Positions 1 to 12,462 of a stretch of 64,000 bases of DNA are shown here, piece by piece. Under the pieces are notes generated by a model that ran no database searches, was not told the DNA's origin, and saw nothing but the letters and a program-made list of their open reading frames with translations. Position 1 is the first letter of the stretch. Every line of letters starts with the position of its first letter. The position numbers were made by a program, and so were the translations under genes. The DNA is from Hofstenia miamia (lineage: Eukaryota; Xenacoelomorpha; Acoela; Hofsteniidae), in assembly GCA_900660155.1 (NCBI GenBank), contig CABFPE010000499.1, positions 243,389 through 307,388 on the forward strand, read 5' to 3'.

Positions 1-2765
1 GAGTGCATAGAAAAATCATAGAATAAATCTGAGTTAAAATTTTTTAGCCCAGATATATGTATATATTATTGCCTTTAATTGATTTCCAAAAATGACAGAA
101 ATTTTCTTTAAAATGTTGCGTTTCCTACCAATGGGTCTGCACTAAGACACCGCTCACTTTGGTAATCCCAGTTCATTGAAGTACCTATTTAGATTATGAG
201 CATCTAGTATTTCGCATAATCTACTAATTGTACTACATCCTTTATGTTACTTTGAGAACTACATGTTCTTCTCTACGTAACTCCTCCCCCTACTTGAGAG
301 ATTTCTAAGTATTTGGCAAACATGAAGTTGCTTGCCTTAATTCCTTAGCATGCATTAACAAAATTATACTCCTTATAACTTTAATTTTTAACTACAAATA
401 CTACAAATTTCAATCCAATGCTAAGAAACTACACTTTATTGCATTTATTTGGAAATTCAATTTATTACGTTCAATATATCCTTAAATATATTAAAAACAA
501 TACTATAAAAAGCGGTAAGAAACGATTTGCTGCAAACAAATATTCATTGCATGCAAAGTAATGGTAAGGGGACAATCACCTTTACTTATGTAAGTATTAT
601 TTTCAGCAACGGGGCATATTTAGTACATTTGTTTTCTCTGTTCATTTGTAGACTATGCATTCCATGTTATTCAAAACTGAAATTTATTGAAAAAAATTAA
701 GAAAAATTAATTTTTTTATTTATTATTTATTTATAGAAAATAATTTTCGATTGCAGAAAATTAATAAATTTTCCATTTTAAGATATCAACTGTTTTATTG
801 AAAATATACTAAATAAGATTGATGAAAAATAATTTTATATTAAACTAAATTAATAATAGATTAGGCTTGCATTTGTTAAAAAATTAAATAATTTGTAATG
901 AAAAATATAAGTTTAGTTTTCTTATAATTCAGAGTCAACCTGGGTCATAACATTGTTTGATAACAAAATATATCAAATTTTGGTTTCGCATATTTACAAA
1001 CTGGTTGCTAATGCGTATGTAGACATATACGGCGTTCAATTCATTGCATTCGAATAGTTCGCATAAAAATAGTTGAGCATTTTTAAGAATTCTTAATTTT
1101 AACAAAAACATTTAAATATATTTCGACTTAAAAAGTCATTGTCAGTTTTACAAATAATTCCCTCTAAATTTACTTGATTTTATAATAATATTTTATTTCG
1201 CTAAATCTTAATTATTGGTAGCAATAGTTTATGTATGTAATCATCTTTTGTATTTAGACTTGGTTGAAATGATCTAATTCGAATGCTTTCAGTGATTTTA
1301 AGATATTTTTGCATCAGTATTCTTTAAAATTTTTACATCATAACTTAGTCCACATTTTTTTAGGTGTTTTGTAATGGTTGAATTAGTTTCATGATCTTTT
1401 GTTCAAATATAATTTAATTGGTTGATCAACAGATGATATAACCGAACCACTACCCAGATATGTAAGTGGGCTGTAGCAGCTAATGAGAAAATGAAAATTG
1501 GTTTGTGAAAAAAAATAGAATTTCGGAAAATCTTGTACTTAGTTTTCCTGAAAATATAAAAATTCTATTCTGAAAAATAGCCTAGTAATTAAGCATTTTT
1601 AATCATATTGAAAACAGTAGTGTCAATCGATGGGGAACGAGATGTCAGTCTCCTCTGCTTTTAAGAAAGATAGATGTTAACATATATCAGTAAATTTCTA
1701 AGGTTTTCTTAATTTTATGCATTTCTATTATATTGCAAAACGAATTTTTGCACAATTATTATAATAGTGTACTTTATAAGAAATTTGCTAAGTAAGAATT
1801 TGATACATCACTCCTTAAAAAATATCATGGTAATTAATGTTTCTATGACCTCCATAAACAGAAATTTGCATCCATGACAGCAGACAATTACATGAATACT
1901 GAAAATGTATGGATTGTCCAGAGAATTAATTTCAAAACTCGAATGTTGAAAATAGAATCATTGTGCCAGACCCAGGAACGAAAATATCACTCTTGCAAAT
2001 GAAATTTTTTAATGTATCCTGTTAATTATATTTTTAGTTTACATTTTAGAAGGTCATTGATATTCTACTCGTTGCCGAATTATAGTTCATCTTTTATTTA
2101 AAAAAATCCAGCCCATAAATTGAACTATCAAATAATTATTGACGTGTTGAATTTATGAATTCAGTTAGATATAGACATAAAAAGAAAAATAACAATATAA
2201 GATACACATAAATAACTAAATATCAAGCATTATCAGAAGTAACTTATATAAGTCAGAAAGCACCTACTCTCAATGATTTCCACAAATTCTCTTCTCAGGA
2301 TAGGAATATTTTACTGGCATTTTTGCCTGAATTCGTTTTCAACACCAAATCATTTTTGAGGCAGCAATCCACCGAATAAGTGATTAGCTTTGTTTAAAAT
2401 TTGAGACATTTACGCTATGTATGCTTTTCTGATTTTTCTTGAATATTAATAAACATTCAGTAAAAACAAAATTTCTTTGACTTAGTTCCAAAAATTTGCT
2501 ATCTCCTAATATTTTTGAGATTATCAGACAAAATTGATATTAATTCCGAAAGATGACTCAACACAAGTTGTCCAGGGATATGATCCAACTCATGTTGCTT
2601 TCGAACATGCTGTTTTGCGTTTCTACAATAAAAAGTCTCTAATAAAATTTATCAGGATTTCACTGACCGCAGAATCAAAGAACAGATATTTTCTTTTAAT
2701 TGACTGTTGACTTGAGCTTCTTCTTTTTTACTTCCCTAATTGCTTTATAACTGGAGGAAAGTATC
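1..2765. other. AT-rich DNA, no gene seen
   Basis: No ORF of note, splice-bounded coding stretch, RNA gene or clear repeat was found on either strand. The DNA is AT-rich with many short A and T runs. Remote remnants of the reverse transcriptase that begins just downstream could extend into the last 300 bases, but I cannot align them. Confidence 0.5.
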
Positions 2766-2779
2766 ATTTACTTTTTTCT

Positions 2780-3310
2780 CTTTTCAAAATATCGCATGTT
2801 CCAGAATCTGTTTGTAATCATCTCGTCTGTCTGCGACTGTAGGAATAACGATTTTTGTGTCATCAGCATATAAACAACTCGACTCTTGAAATCTGTGAAT
2901 GTTAGATGAGATATCATGTCTATAGACAGAATATAACACAGAACCATGGATTTTCTCTGGAGTGACTCCATTATTTATTCTACAGTAAAAAGATGTTGTT
3001 TTTCCTTTAATAGTAACTATGCTACCTACTGTATCTGTAAAAAAAATCTATGCTCCAATTCTTGACTGAAAATTTTGCTAAGAAAATATCATATCTGCAG
3101 TGATGAAAATCTCTTCTGACATCTAATGGAATTACAGGAACAGCTATAACTAGACTATCATCTAAATATTCCAATGTTCTATGATTAAAATATTGTGGAT
3201 TGTTGTTGTATTGTCCATCTTTCTATTTGCATACATTTTTATAGGTATGCACTTATTAAGAATAGGATATATGCATTTTTTGAAAACTCCCTGTTCATAA
3301 GTTCGAAAGA
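2780..3310 (-). pseudogene. decayed non-LTR reverse transcriptase fragment
   Basis: Read on the minus strand, 2780-2880 translates to a YADDTKIVIP-type stretch, the catalytic YxDD box of a LINE-type reverse transcriptase. Upstream (2900-3060) comes a run ending in GVTPEKIHGSVLY, which fits the usual GVPQGSVLGPLLF block. At 3120-3180 there is LDVRRDFHHC, fitting the LSKAFDTVDH block with its first catalytic Asp position blurred. Around 3240-3300 a piece resembles the IPIFKKGD block. The order of blocks is that of a non-LTR RT, but the frame changes at least twice and stops are present, so it is a dead copy. No 3' tail or target-site duplication could be fixed. The clade is not resolved. Confidence 0.75.
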
Positions 3311-3367
3311 TTACTGATGTCACTGGTATCCCGTAATTCTTTAAGAATATGTGAAAACTGTCATTTA

Positions 3368-3508
3368 GGCTACGGTTAGACCATGTGATTGGTCACGCGT
3401 GATCTGTACTATTTTGGTAAAATCGCACGTCTAACCATCAAGATAATTAGCGATGTGACGTGATTTTGTAACTTTTCTTACTACCAATCACCTGGGCTAA
3501 CTGTGGCC
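3368..3508. mobile_element. PIF/Harbinger-type MITE, 141 bp
   Basis: The ends are imperfect terminal inverted repeats of about 26 bp: the left begins GGCTACGGTTAGACCATGTG and the right, reverse complemented, begins GGCCACAGTTAGCCCAGGTG. Both sides are bounded by TTA (3365-3367 and 3509-3511). A three-base TWA target duplication and GGC-type ends are characteristic of PIF/Harbinger elements. It is too short to code for a transposase, so it would have been moved in trans. The superfamily call is inferred from end sequence and duplication length only. Confidence 0.7.
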
Positions 3509-3511
3509 TTA

Positions 3512-4200
3512 GGAATAAGAATTACAATAAATATTCGGGCATGCATGAAGCAGTCAATTATACTTGTTAATATATCATTAAAACTTGAAAAAAATATTTC
3601 CACACCTAGTACGGAATATCATCGGCTAGCTGTTTTCTAATTTGAAAAGGTTCTTTCTCCATATCAATTTGATTTATTAATTGAATTTTTTCAAATGCAG
3701 TAAAGTACCTAGTTGAGATTTCATAATTAAAAACAATACTTCGAGTGACCATTATTTCATTTGCAAAATTTTGAGTCGACTGATGTAATGCGAGTCTAAT
3801 CCTCTTCATCTCGTAATCCGGTCCACCATTTTCCTTATTCTTGATATGACTGTACAGTAAACCTATTATTGGCTATATCTTCTCCGATTCTATTAATCAT
3901 ATTGATTTCTTATTCATGATCGTTTCTTTTCTTGACACCCAGCGATTGTTTAGTAACAGATTTGTAAAAAAATTAATATATTTATAAAAAATACAAATTT
4001 ATGTTAAAATATACATAATCAGTTTGCATTTATGTGATCAAATGGCTTTAAAAAGTAGGCCCTATTAGGAATTGTTGTTAGTTTAATTTCCCACAAAATT
4101 GAAATCTTGAAAATTATTAAAACTCTATGAAATTATGTTTATAAATTGTAACAAAGAAAGTGGACTGAAGTAATTCCACCCTAAAAGAAAAGACTAATGT
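3512..4200. other. intergenic, one unrecognised ORF
   Basis: A 67-codon minus-strand ORF at 3606-3809 lies upstream of, and on the same strand as, the decayed RT at 2.8-3.3 kb. It may be another piece of that retroelement, but no motif supports this. Otherwise AT-rich with nothing recognisable. Confidence 0.3.
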
Positions 4201-4689
4201 ATGCCAACTTATAACTTATTTTCACAACATCAAGCACAATGCTCACCCAGAATGATGCACTTGCCTCCATCTACATGTACTCCTCAGCAAGTTCTCACCC
4301 AACCAATAGCTGTAACTCCTGCAACAACTTCTCCGTTGGTTATGTCGCATCCTTGCAATTTACCAAGCGTAATGGCACAAAGTTATGTTTACACACCAGT
4401 TAGCGCTTTTCATCGACCAATTAGTACTTGTTCAAGGGTAGAGGTTAGACCTCTCATGCCGCAAGGAGGAAGAAAAGCTCTAGATTGGAGATGCCGATCA
4501 GGATCTTTAAGAAGCCCTTATCTAAATAATTCATATTTTGGGTACACTGAATCCAGATCACACAGCAGCCCTGAAGTTTGGAAAGCTTATTTTAAATACT
4601 TGCATGACAAACCAAATAAGCTCTCTTATGCGAAGAAATTCACAAACACTTTGGATCCAAAAGAAAGACGAATGGACCCTAAGGAATGA
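4201..4689 (+). CDS. hypothetical protein, Pro/Thr/Ser/Gln-rich, 162 aa
   Basis: I do not recognise this protein. It opens at an ATG, with an in-frame TAA six bases upstream, and closes at TGA. Residues 1-75 are low complexity (Pro, Thr, Ser, Gln, Met), like a disordered regulatory region. Residues 95-145 are more varied, with aromatic and charged residues (SSPEVWKAYFKYLHDKPNK). There is no signal peptide or membrane segment. An AATAAA lies at 4991-4996, about 300 bases past the stop. Its length and non-AT-biased composition stand out in this AT-rich neighbourhood, which argues for a real coding sequence. It could equally be one exon of a larger gene or an old transposon gene. No neighbours give context. 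Confidence 0.4.
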   Translation: MPTYNLFSQHQAQCSPRMMHLPPSTCTPQQVLTQPIAVTPATTSPLVMSHPCNLPSVMAQSYVYTPVSAFHRPISTCSRVEVRPLMPQGGRKALDWRCRSGSLRSPYLNNSYFGYTESRSHSSPEVWKAYFKYLHDKPNKLSYAKKFTNTLDPKERRMDPKE

Positions 4690-6840
4690 GGAAATTTGCA
4701 TTCTACATGAAAATCAAATACATAAATTGATCAGCACTAATATTCAACTACATTCAAAATATAATGTATAGAAAATTATCTATTAATTTTTATATTATTA
4801 TTTTATGTCCTAATATTTGTTATATAAAATCACATAGTCGACGGATAACTTTAAATATTTTATAATAATTTTTAAATATTTACAATTTTAGTATTTACAT
4901 TATCCAGTTAGGCAGCATTAATGATTGCAATTGTAATTTTTAAATTTGATAATTTTAGGAGTCCATTTTTTTCACAGGTTTGATTTTAAGAATAAAGACA
5001 ACGAATTTGATTTAATAAATACATTGGAATTTGTAAAAATCGTGTCTGCCATTGGTGAACGTAAGAGATTGCATAAATCTTTTAAATAAATTATAAATTC
5101 TGTTTAGAAAGTACAGTGTTTTCAGCCATTCAATATCAAATGCATCTTATTACAAAATTCAGCTGAAAATTTCTATGTGTATCATAGCCAAACAAATTTT
5201 CATAGGGCTATTGGAGAATAAACTTTTTAAGAACTAAAAGCAATAAACGTACCAGAAATATATTTGCGAAAAATTTTGAAAGTGTTTCAGGTATGACTTC
5301 ACAGAATCAATTACCAAATTTAGAAATAGGTCACATCTAAGAAAATATATTAACGTGAAATGATTTTATTCGTGCATATTTAAATATTTTAAATATTTTA
5401 CAATTTTAAAGGTCGTGATTCAAAATATTGACATTTGGCAAAATTTTTTAATGTTCTTGTACCATTCAAATATAAATGGTAGTCAAACTTTCACTTCTTT
5501 GAAGCAATTATAATCCATAAAGCTTTAAACTTTAGAAAATTAGGATTTCAAACTTCTTCTTTTTTACATATTTGCAAGATATACACATTCTTCCGGTATA
5601 GATTTTAATTTTCAGAGAATATGAAATTTGGACCGTGAAAGCCCTTCAAATTTGAGCTTTTTTATTTTATCATTATGGAATATTTGAATGCATTTTATGG
5701 ATAGCATTATGAATTAAAAAATCTTGGTATACAAAATCAACATTACAAAAAATATACTTAAAAAATTATATAAAATTAACACTACAATGCTAATAGATAA
5801 TAGATTATAACAAAATATTTATGTAATTTACAAAATATCCCTTTCAAATATTAAAAATTATCATTTAACAGTTGATTTTCCATGTATGTTATCCATTAAT
5901 TAATGTATTTTATTAGTTTAAAATATAATAATGAAATATTAAAGTTTTCTTAGAAATTTGAAAATTTAGAAATTCAGTGCTCAGCCTACACTGAGAAATT
6001 CTTGAAAATTAAGACTTCATAAGATGCATTTCTATAGAATTATAAATCATAAAAACCATATGCAGGAAATTTTTCCATGAAAGCGATTGCTAGAACCAAA
6101 TGGTTTTTGATAGAAAAATTTTTTAGAGGTCAGAATTGACTTATTCTATGATCTCTTTCAAATATTTACAAAAACAAATAAAAAGTTCTATTAGCTTGTA
6201 TCTTGAAACTGTGTAATGGATTAACAGTAACGAAAACAACAATTTTCTTTGGTTTTTCAACCGCAATGTAGTGTAAATAATTTTCATTCCTTGTTAGTAG
6301 TTTATTTAATATATCAAATACAAGACTGCAAAAAAATTATAAAATATAGCTTTCAGTATAACTAGTGTTGTGCATTACTGTCGCTAAGTGTGTTTTGCAT
6401 ATTACAGTGTCCTACAACAACGGTGAAGAACTATAGAGTGCTCACTCGTCATGTATTATTCAATATTGATTTTGATTGCTTAAATTAAAAAAATTGTGAA
6501 AAGAAAAAAACTATTTAAAATTATGGTCCTAAAGTACATTTTCAGGATTCATTTTTTCAATATTCGATAATTTAAGGGGGTATCCTCCCGCTTTGGGCTT
6601 TTTCGATTTTAATTTCATGATTTAATTATGTCACATTTTAGTTGCTATGTGGTTAAAACTATTTTTATCTAAATATCAAAATAAATTTATCAAATAGTTT
6701 TAAAAACAAAATCGAAGGTTGAACAAATTTGAATTAAAAAATATCGACTGCGCATGCATTTGAATTTGGTAATGAGATAATATTTTGTATATTTTTCTAC
6801 GGTCAGATACACTGTCATATTTTTATGCAAAAATGATTGT
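4690..6840. other. AT-rich DNA, no gene seen
   Basis: No supportable gene or RNA. The only unusual spot is 6574-6602, a short GC-richer stretch (AAGGGGGTATCCTCCCGC) that resembles a transposon end. No partner end was found. Confidence 0.45.
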
Positions 6841-7230
6841 TTTAGGAGAATGTCCTGGAGAATGTGATACTTCAAGCGTACTAGCAAGGTAATAGAAGCG
6901 CAGAGGAAAGGCACAGTAGGTAAAGAGAAAAGAATGGGAACAGTACCAAGGGACAGGAATGTAACAAGGAGAATGATAATATGTACAAGTACAGGGAGTT
7001 GGCAGATGAAGTTGACCGATTGTGGAAGCTGAAGGTTGAATTAATCGCAGTTGTAGGTGGAGCACTAGGAGCAGTAACACAGAATTATAAGAGATACTTG
7101 GAGGAGTTAAGATTACCATAGTGGGGAAGGCCGGTAGCACATAAGGCAGATTTGTTAGGAATAACTATAGTCCCACGCCAATGCGAAGCTGTGAGAAGGT
7201 CAGAGATAATAATAGTTGAAATAATATAAT
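6841..7230 (+). pseudogene. 3' end of a LINE polyprotein, same family as the copy at 42.5 kb
   Basis: In one plus-strand frame, 6981-7120 encodes a 45-residue run beginning MYKYRELADEVDRLWKLKVE and continuing through VVGGALG to a TAG. This KY.dLa.Ev.RLW..K...i.vVvGALG pattern is the conserved C-terminus of a widespread invertebrate non-LTR retrotransposon polyprotein. The preceding bases give VPRDRNVTRR in another frame, matching the AVPGDSRV..R segment that normally comes just before, so there is a frameshift near 6970. The purine-rich plus strand matches the longer copy at 42541-44653, which is cut by a gap before this region. This is a severely 5'-truncated dead copy. Confidence 0.7.
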
Positions 7231-9136
7231 TACTTTACTTTACAGCTATATAATAACAAAGAGGCATGTGACAATGCGAAATCAATCCGATTCATTGAAC
7301 AATTGAAGAATCACGCAGCTACTTGTGTCTGAAAACATAATACATTGTGACATTTATACGAATCCAATAAGCAAACAGTAGCGTAAGAATCACAAATTTT
7401 TAGGATGAATCACTTTTGGTACGGAGTGCATTTGCAAATTTGTAAACCGTCAAAATAAAGAATGTGTCATTCCTAATGTTAACGAATTTTTCAATTCTAT
7501 ATATCTTACCAATTAGTAAATCACAAATATTTTTAATACAAAAATTTTGATTACATGTTCATTTATGGAATGTTGTCACTATATTTTTCACTTTAAAAAT
7601 ATAAGCATAAAAAATCATACTTCCGGTTTTTCTCAGAATGTCCCTGTGTCATTACGAATGTCTTCGAGAAGGTAAAGTATCCTTGTTTACCGCCCTCAAT
7701 GCCCATGTTCGAACCCAGGGTATTTCTTGTAAGATTAGTAAGAAACTGTGAAAATTTACTTAAATTCAGATACTTTCATTTACAATAAATACGATATACT
7801 CTTGTACTTTGTTGATTTAATGCACCTTTTTTGCTTCAACAGCACCTGCAAAAGAATACTTTGCAACATTGGAGAGTACTCCAACCAATGGTAAATCCAC
7901 CCTGAGATCTGCCTTCAATCAAGTCGGCTTAGTTTTAATAATATAAAATATTCCCTTACCAAGTTCCTGTATGAGGACCTGAGAATGATCAGTCCCGATA
8001 ATTTGTATCCCATTAATTTGAAAAATTGCCAATGCCATTGGTTAATGCGATATTTTTAACTCTCTTTAGTTATTTGCACCAATATATTATAATCAGCCCC
8101 ATTGTTTATAATTTTGATGTTACTAATTTGGTGGCATTGTCTTCTTAGCCATTGAAATTCAGCAAATTAGAATTATATATATATATATATATATATATAT
8201 GCTACAAATGCATACACTTCTATGGAAATAATATAATATATATTTTTATTAGTAAATCAATCATTTCCTATAATTTCCCGGTTTGAAAAAATATCAAGAT
8301 TTTAAATGTTGCAGGAACACTCCTTTAATATTTTAAGTAAATATTCATCAATTGATAATTTTTTGTAGCTCTTCCAATAATAACTTCGGGATGTGTGTGT
8401 TAAGCTTCCTAAAATTCTGAGAACATTTTTTCTGAAATATTGTTCCTTTTATCTTTAAGAATTTAGCGCTATTTGACCGTTTTTAATTATCATAGATGTC
8501 TAATGAGCAGTCTATGATGAAGATGTTTGTATTTCAATTTGAAACAAAATTCCTATGAAATAATAGTGAAAAAGTCCAGGGTTTTAAAATGCCTTAAGCA
8601 AAACTTCCAGAGTCCACCGCAAGCTTAATACAGTCACGATACAATTAACTGTCAATTCAAAGAAGAAAATGTCACCAATGATTCCATAAACCTAGTCAAG
8701 TGAGTGCTCATACTGCGTTAGTTCCTTGCCGCTTAAGAAAGATGCCATAATAATTGCTTGGCCAAACTTGTGGTCCACCATCAACTGTACAAGACAAGAC
8801 ATGCGGAATATCAATTCCAGGTTATTTGTTAGTCATACTTATTGCGAAAAAAATTTATTAATTGTAGAACATTGAAAAGGTTAAGACTAAAACTTTTTTA
8901 CTTATTTTTTCAAAGATCTGCGACGATGCTTAATGTTTGACACCTAAGATCAACACCAACAAAAATATTTCTATGATATATCACTGTTTTAAATATGCAG
9001 AAACTGTGGTTCTTAAGATTAAAAGTAAAGAATAAGATTAATATAACGAAAAACATATTGGAAGATGGAAAATGTATAAAATATTTGTGTAGTACATTCA
9101 TCTTTAGATATATGGAAATACAGTATTCTGTAAAAA
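7231..9136. other. intergenic with a TA microsatellite
   Basis: A TA array lies at 8173-8200. A GC-richer, coding-looking patch at about 8590-8830 (better on the minus strand) has no recognisable motif. Nothing else is supportable. Confidence 0.45.
8173..8200. repeat. (TA)n microsatellite
   Basis: About fourteen uninterrupted TA dinucleotides. No transposon end was identified next to it. Confidence 0.9.
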
Positions 9137-9574
9137 CTATTCTTTAGCGTTATTCTCTGATTTGCTTTCATCCAACGCTTGTGTTTTTTCCCCTTTTGAA
9201 CTCTGTTTTGATTTCCAGCTTTGCACGCCAGGTTTTTCCACATAGTTCATATAGGGTTTGCATTTCAAATGAACTCGGGTTGACATGGGTTTATTATACT
9301 CTACGTGGGAACCCTTTAGTAAAAGACTGCTATGAGTCAATTTGCTTCGCTTATATTCCAATTCATGTTTCGAAGTGCTTGACTGCAGATTCTTTGGAAT
9401 ACCTCTGCCCGGAGTGACATTAGAGTTCGTATACGCAGAAATTTGAAAACAAGTTAATTTTTGATTGTGAGAAGTACAATAGCTAGAAATACAAGGAGAT
9501 TCCCAAATACGCATACGAGGTTTTGTAAGACAACGGTTTGATGCGGTTGATTGGAAATTCGAATGTAGTGGCAT
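9137..9574 (-). CDS. hypothetical protein, Ser/Lys-rich, 145 aa
   Basis: I do not recognise this protein. The ATG at 9572-9574 follows an in-frame TAA four bases upstream and the frame runs to TAA. The sequence is hydrophilic with many Ser, Thr, Asn and Lys residues and six Cys. The last 40 residues are highly charged (KSKQSSKGEKTQALDESKSE), suggesting a disordered tail. There is no signal peptide, membrane span or known motif. It is long and compositionally varied for AT-rich DNA, so it may be a genuine single-exon gene or an exon. No AATAAA or splice signals decide it. An overlapping plus-strand ORF (9181-9417) looks weaker. Confidence 0.3.
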   Translation of the reverse strand: MPLHSNFQSTASNRCLTKPRMRIWESPCISSYCTSHNQKLTCFQISAYTNSNVTPGRGIPKNLQSSTSKHELEYKRSKLTHSSLLLKGSHVEYNKPMSTRVHLKCKPYMNYVEKPGVQSWKSKQSSKGEKTQALDESKSENNAKE

Positions 9575-9870
9575 AGGTTAGATTAAAAACATAGCTTTAG
9601 AAATAAATCTGATAGAGTCGTTTATCTACATAGTCACGTCATTTACTTTCTTCGTTATTCTGTTGACAATGTGTTGCTGAGTTTGCCACAAAAATTTTAT
9701 TGAATTTTTTATGTACCATGTGATATAAGTTATATGTAGTTCAACATAGCAGTTTCATGAGATTACTAATCTAGGGGCACCGGAAGAATTCTTGGGGTGC
9801 AGACAAAATTTTACCCACATCAAATATTTATCATGAAAGAAAGCAAATCAACATATGAATTAACAAAATA

Positions 9871-10243
9871 ACTAAATTAGTGGGGCGGCAGGAAGAGCTT
9901 ATGAAAAGTGACATATATGGTACCTTGACCGTAGGGCATAGGCTCAACAGAGGTTACAATATTTTAGGAGGTTACTTCGAAAATAGTATTATTATTATGA
10001 CCGTAAATACTAATATTTTTTCACCTTCTAGTATTCAGGCACCTGAGATTCTTAGAGCCTTGTTGTAAACATGCACTTAAAGATTAATAAACAAAAGTAC
10101 AAACATATTATCAATATTTACTACCTCTTTTTTAGGGGATATATTGTTTGGATATGCAGGAAAGTATTATTTTCCTTAAAACATTACATAAGTTGTTCTA
10201 GTAAAAGAAATTAACATTTTAAATAAAATTCATGTAAAAACTT
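9871..10243. repeat. diverged direct repeat, copy A
   Basis: This segment matches 10769-10990 in the same orientation. Shared landmarks include ACTAAATTAG, GGNAGRA..TTATGAAA, a GTAGGGCATAG block, GGTTACTTC and, near its end, TTAACATTTTAAAT. Copy A has about 150 bases (roughly 10015-10175) missing from copy B. Substitutions are frequent, so the duplication is old. It may be two copies of an unclassified dispersed element. Confidence 0.6.
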
Positions 10244-10768
10244 GTGAAGAATGTTAACTTTATTTTTAATATAATGAAATTTTAAGAAATTAGTAATTTT
10301 ATTAACAAATTCCATTACAAGAAATCCGATTAGCTAGCGTCATAATCTATAATATATAAGCTGAGTAAATATCCATTGGCCCATTTTAGCATATTGTGTG
10401 AACGTGCTGATAACCTTAATTTATCACTAGTAACCAGATTTGGAATTGGGTTGGGTCTAAAGCAATTTGCTCCGGGCCGGGCTTGTTGTAATTATGAAAT
10501 GAAATACAAGAAAAAATTCACTTGAAATCTTAAAATTTGCAAATGACAAAAAGTATTCTCTTTAAATTTAATCAGCCCTGCATTTTTAGCTGGTGCAATA
10601 CTTCTAATATCTAAATTTTGACTGCTACAATCAAAAGGCGTTTATAAAAATTCCACTTACTTTGTGCAGCTGTAAGTTGGCAGAGAATTTTAGTAATTGA
10701 ATATATAAGAACTGATATTCTCTCTAAATGATAAAACGGACGATTGCAATCCTGAAAATAATTGTGTT

Positions 10769-10990
10769 ACTAAATTAGTAATGGTGGTAGGAAGAACTTA
10801 TGAAACGTTACATATATGATACATTGGCTGTAGGGCATAGTACTCAGCAGGGATTGCAATGTTTCAAAGGGTGGTTACTTCAAAAAATAGTATTTTTATT
10901 ACAGTGACTAAAACCATAAAACATTATATAAATTGTTGCAGTAAAACAAAAAATTAACAACATTTTAAATGAAATTCGTGCAAAAACTGT
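10769..10990. repeat. diverged direct repeat, copy B
   Basis: Second, shorter copy of the repeat at 9871-10243, separated from it by about 525 bases of unrelated sequence. It lacks the internal block of copy A. No ORF is conserved between them, so a coding explanation is unlikely. Confidence 0.6.
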
Positions 10991-12462
10991 CATTTTTTTA
11001 GTGAAACTCAAGTAGAACATGGAAAAATACAAACACAAATTAAAATAAACACAAATTTCATTTTCATATAGAATTAATTTTTAAGGAATGTTTGCATAAA
11101 AGAGTTGCAGAATATTAATGCTCTTATTGTGGTTAACAGCTAATTACAATCATTGATTTCAGTGCAAAATTGGCAGTTAAATTTTGCCATGCTAGTTAAT
11201 AACAAATATCTGGAAGTTATGCATATTGATAAATCGTTCTCAGCTATGCCAACAATCCCCATTATTTCACTTAAAATTACAATACTATCAATGGCAACAT
11301 TTTTGTATGTTTTCCATAAAAGTCTAAGCAAAAGATAAAAATATAAGCAGTTTCATTCATAAATGGAGACAACACTCATTTACATCGAGCACATTATATT
11401 ATTTTGTGCAATGAAAACGTTTAACATTTTTAAGAAGAAACTAACAAAATTTAAAAAAGTTTCTAAGCAATTTAAGGTTAATCAATTTAGAAAATTTTTG
11501 TCTTCATTGGGTAACATTTGAGAAAATGCACATTCAATACTATTTGGTAGCCAAATGCAATCATTTATAGGAAGGGCTCTCACATCTGCTGAAGGAGGGG
11601 TTTAACTTCCTAGCCCCTCAGGCCTTTGGCCCTATATGTTGTCGAATAGAAAATAGTGCAATTATTTATTTAGCTATTTTCAATGTTTAGATTTAACGGT
11701 CAATGCTATTATAAGCATAGGTTAAACTATCTGTGCTTCAATATCTGTAAAAGCACCAAACATTGCTCTGACTAAAATTGTTCATATGGACCCAATAAAG
11801 TAGCGAACGTCCAAAGAACCAATTTCTTTAATGAACATGCATTTAAATGTGTGAAAGAAATATCCTGGTACTTAATTTCAAAACACTTTACTACCATGAA
11901 TTTATATTTTATATGATAAAAAACCATAGCTTAAATGAGCAATTGGCTAAAGTTACTACAAAACTGCCAAAATGAAGTTATCGAACAGATTGAAATGCAA
12001 TTTTTATTTCGTCTTATTTATTCTTTACGAATGCTTTTAGCGTCTACATTTATATAAAATCAAATAGAACTTGCTAAACAATATATACATGAATCTATAT
12101 GATTGAAATTGATCCATTCCTATTAATTTTTGCGACCGATAAAATCAGCTTGCAAATGTTTTGTCTCCATTAAACATTTAGTGATATGTCGCTTAGCTGC
12201 AGAGTGGTTATAGCGAAGCCTCCCAGCCTTGTTAATAAGCTTTGCCGATGGTTGACCTCGAGTATACTAAATCGGTGGGCATTAACGAGTATTCGGAGTG
12301 TTCAACAACTTTGGGAAAAACTGAGATTTTTATTTGCTAGAATATTTGAATTGTTGAAAAACATATTGAGTGCAAGCACAACAGGCCAAAACGCAAATTG
12401 ATCGTTTTGATGAGTCATCTTCAGAAGTGGAATCAGACCTCCTTTAATACAGTGTTTTTAAT
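10991..12462. other. intergenic, nothing recognised
   Basis: AT-rich. A GC-richer patch at 11568-11640 contains short inverted repeats (GAGGGG and CCCCTC). A 71-codon plus ORF at 12186-12401 has no motif and is not called. Confidence 0.4.

Noticed and set aside
6823..7140. Minus-strand 105-codon ORF
   Set aside because: It is the reverse of the LINE C-terminal coding scrap, which has the recognisable motif on the plus strand.
7690..7740. GTTCGAACCC as a tRNA T arm
   Set aside because: No acceptor, D or anticodon arms can be paired around it.
9773..9802. Hairpin around GAAGAATTCTTGGGGTGC as a regulatory RNA
   Set aside because: A short imperfect palindrome with no conserved core or context. 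It may be part of an eroded transposon.
12186..12401. Plus-strand 71-codon ORF
   Set aside because: No motif, no splice or promoter support, and it sits next to a LINE tail. It may be part of an unknown repeat.
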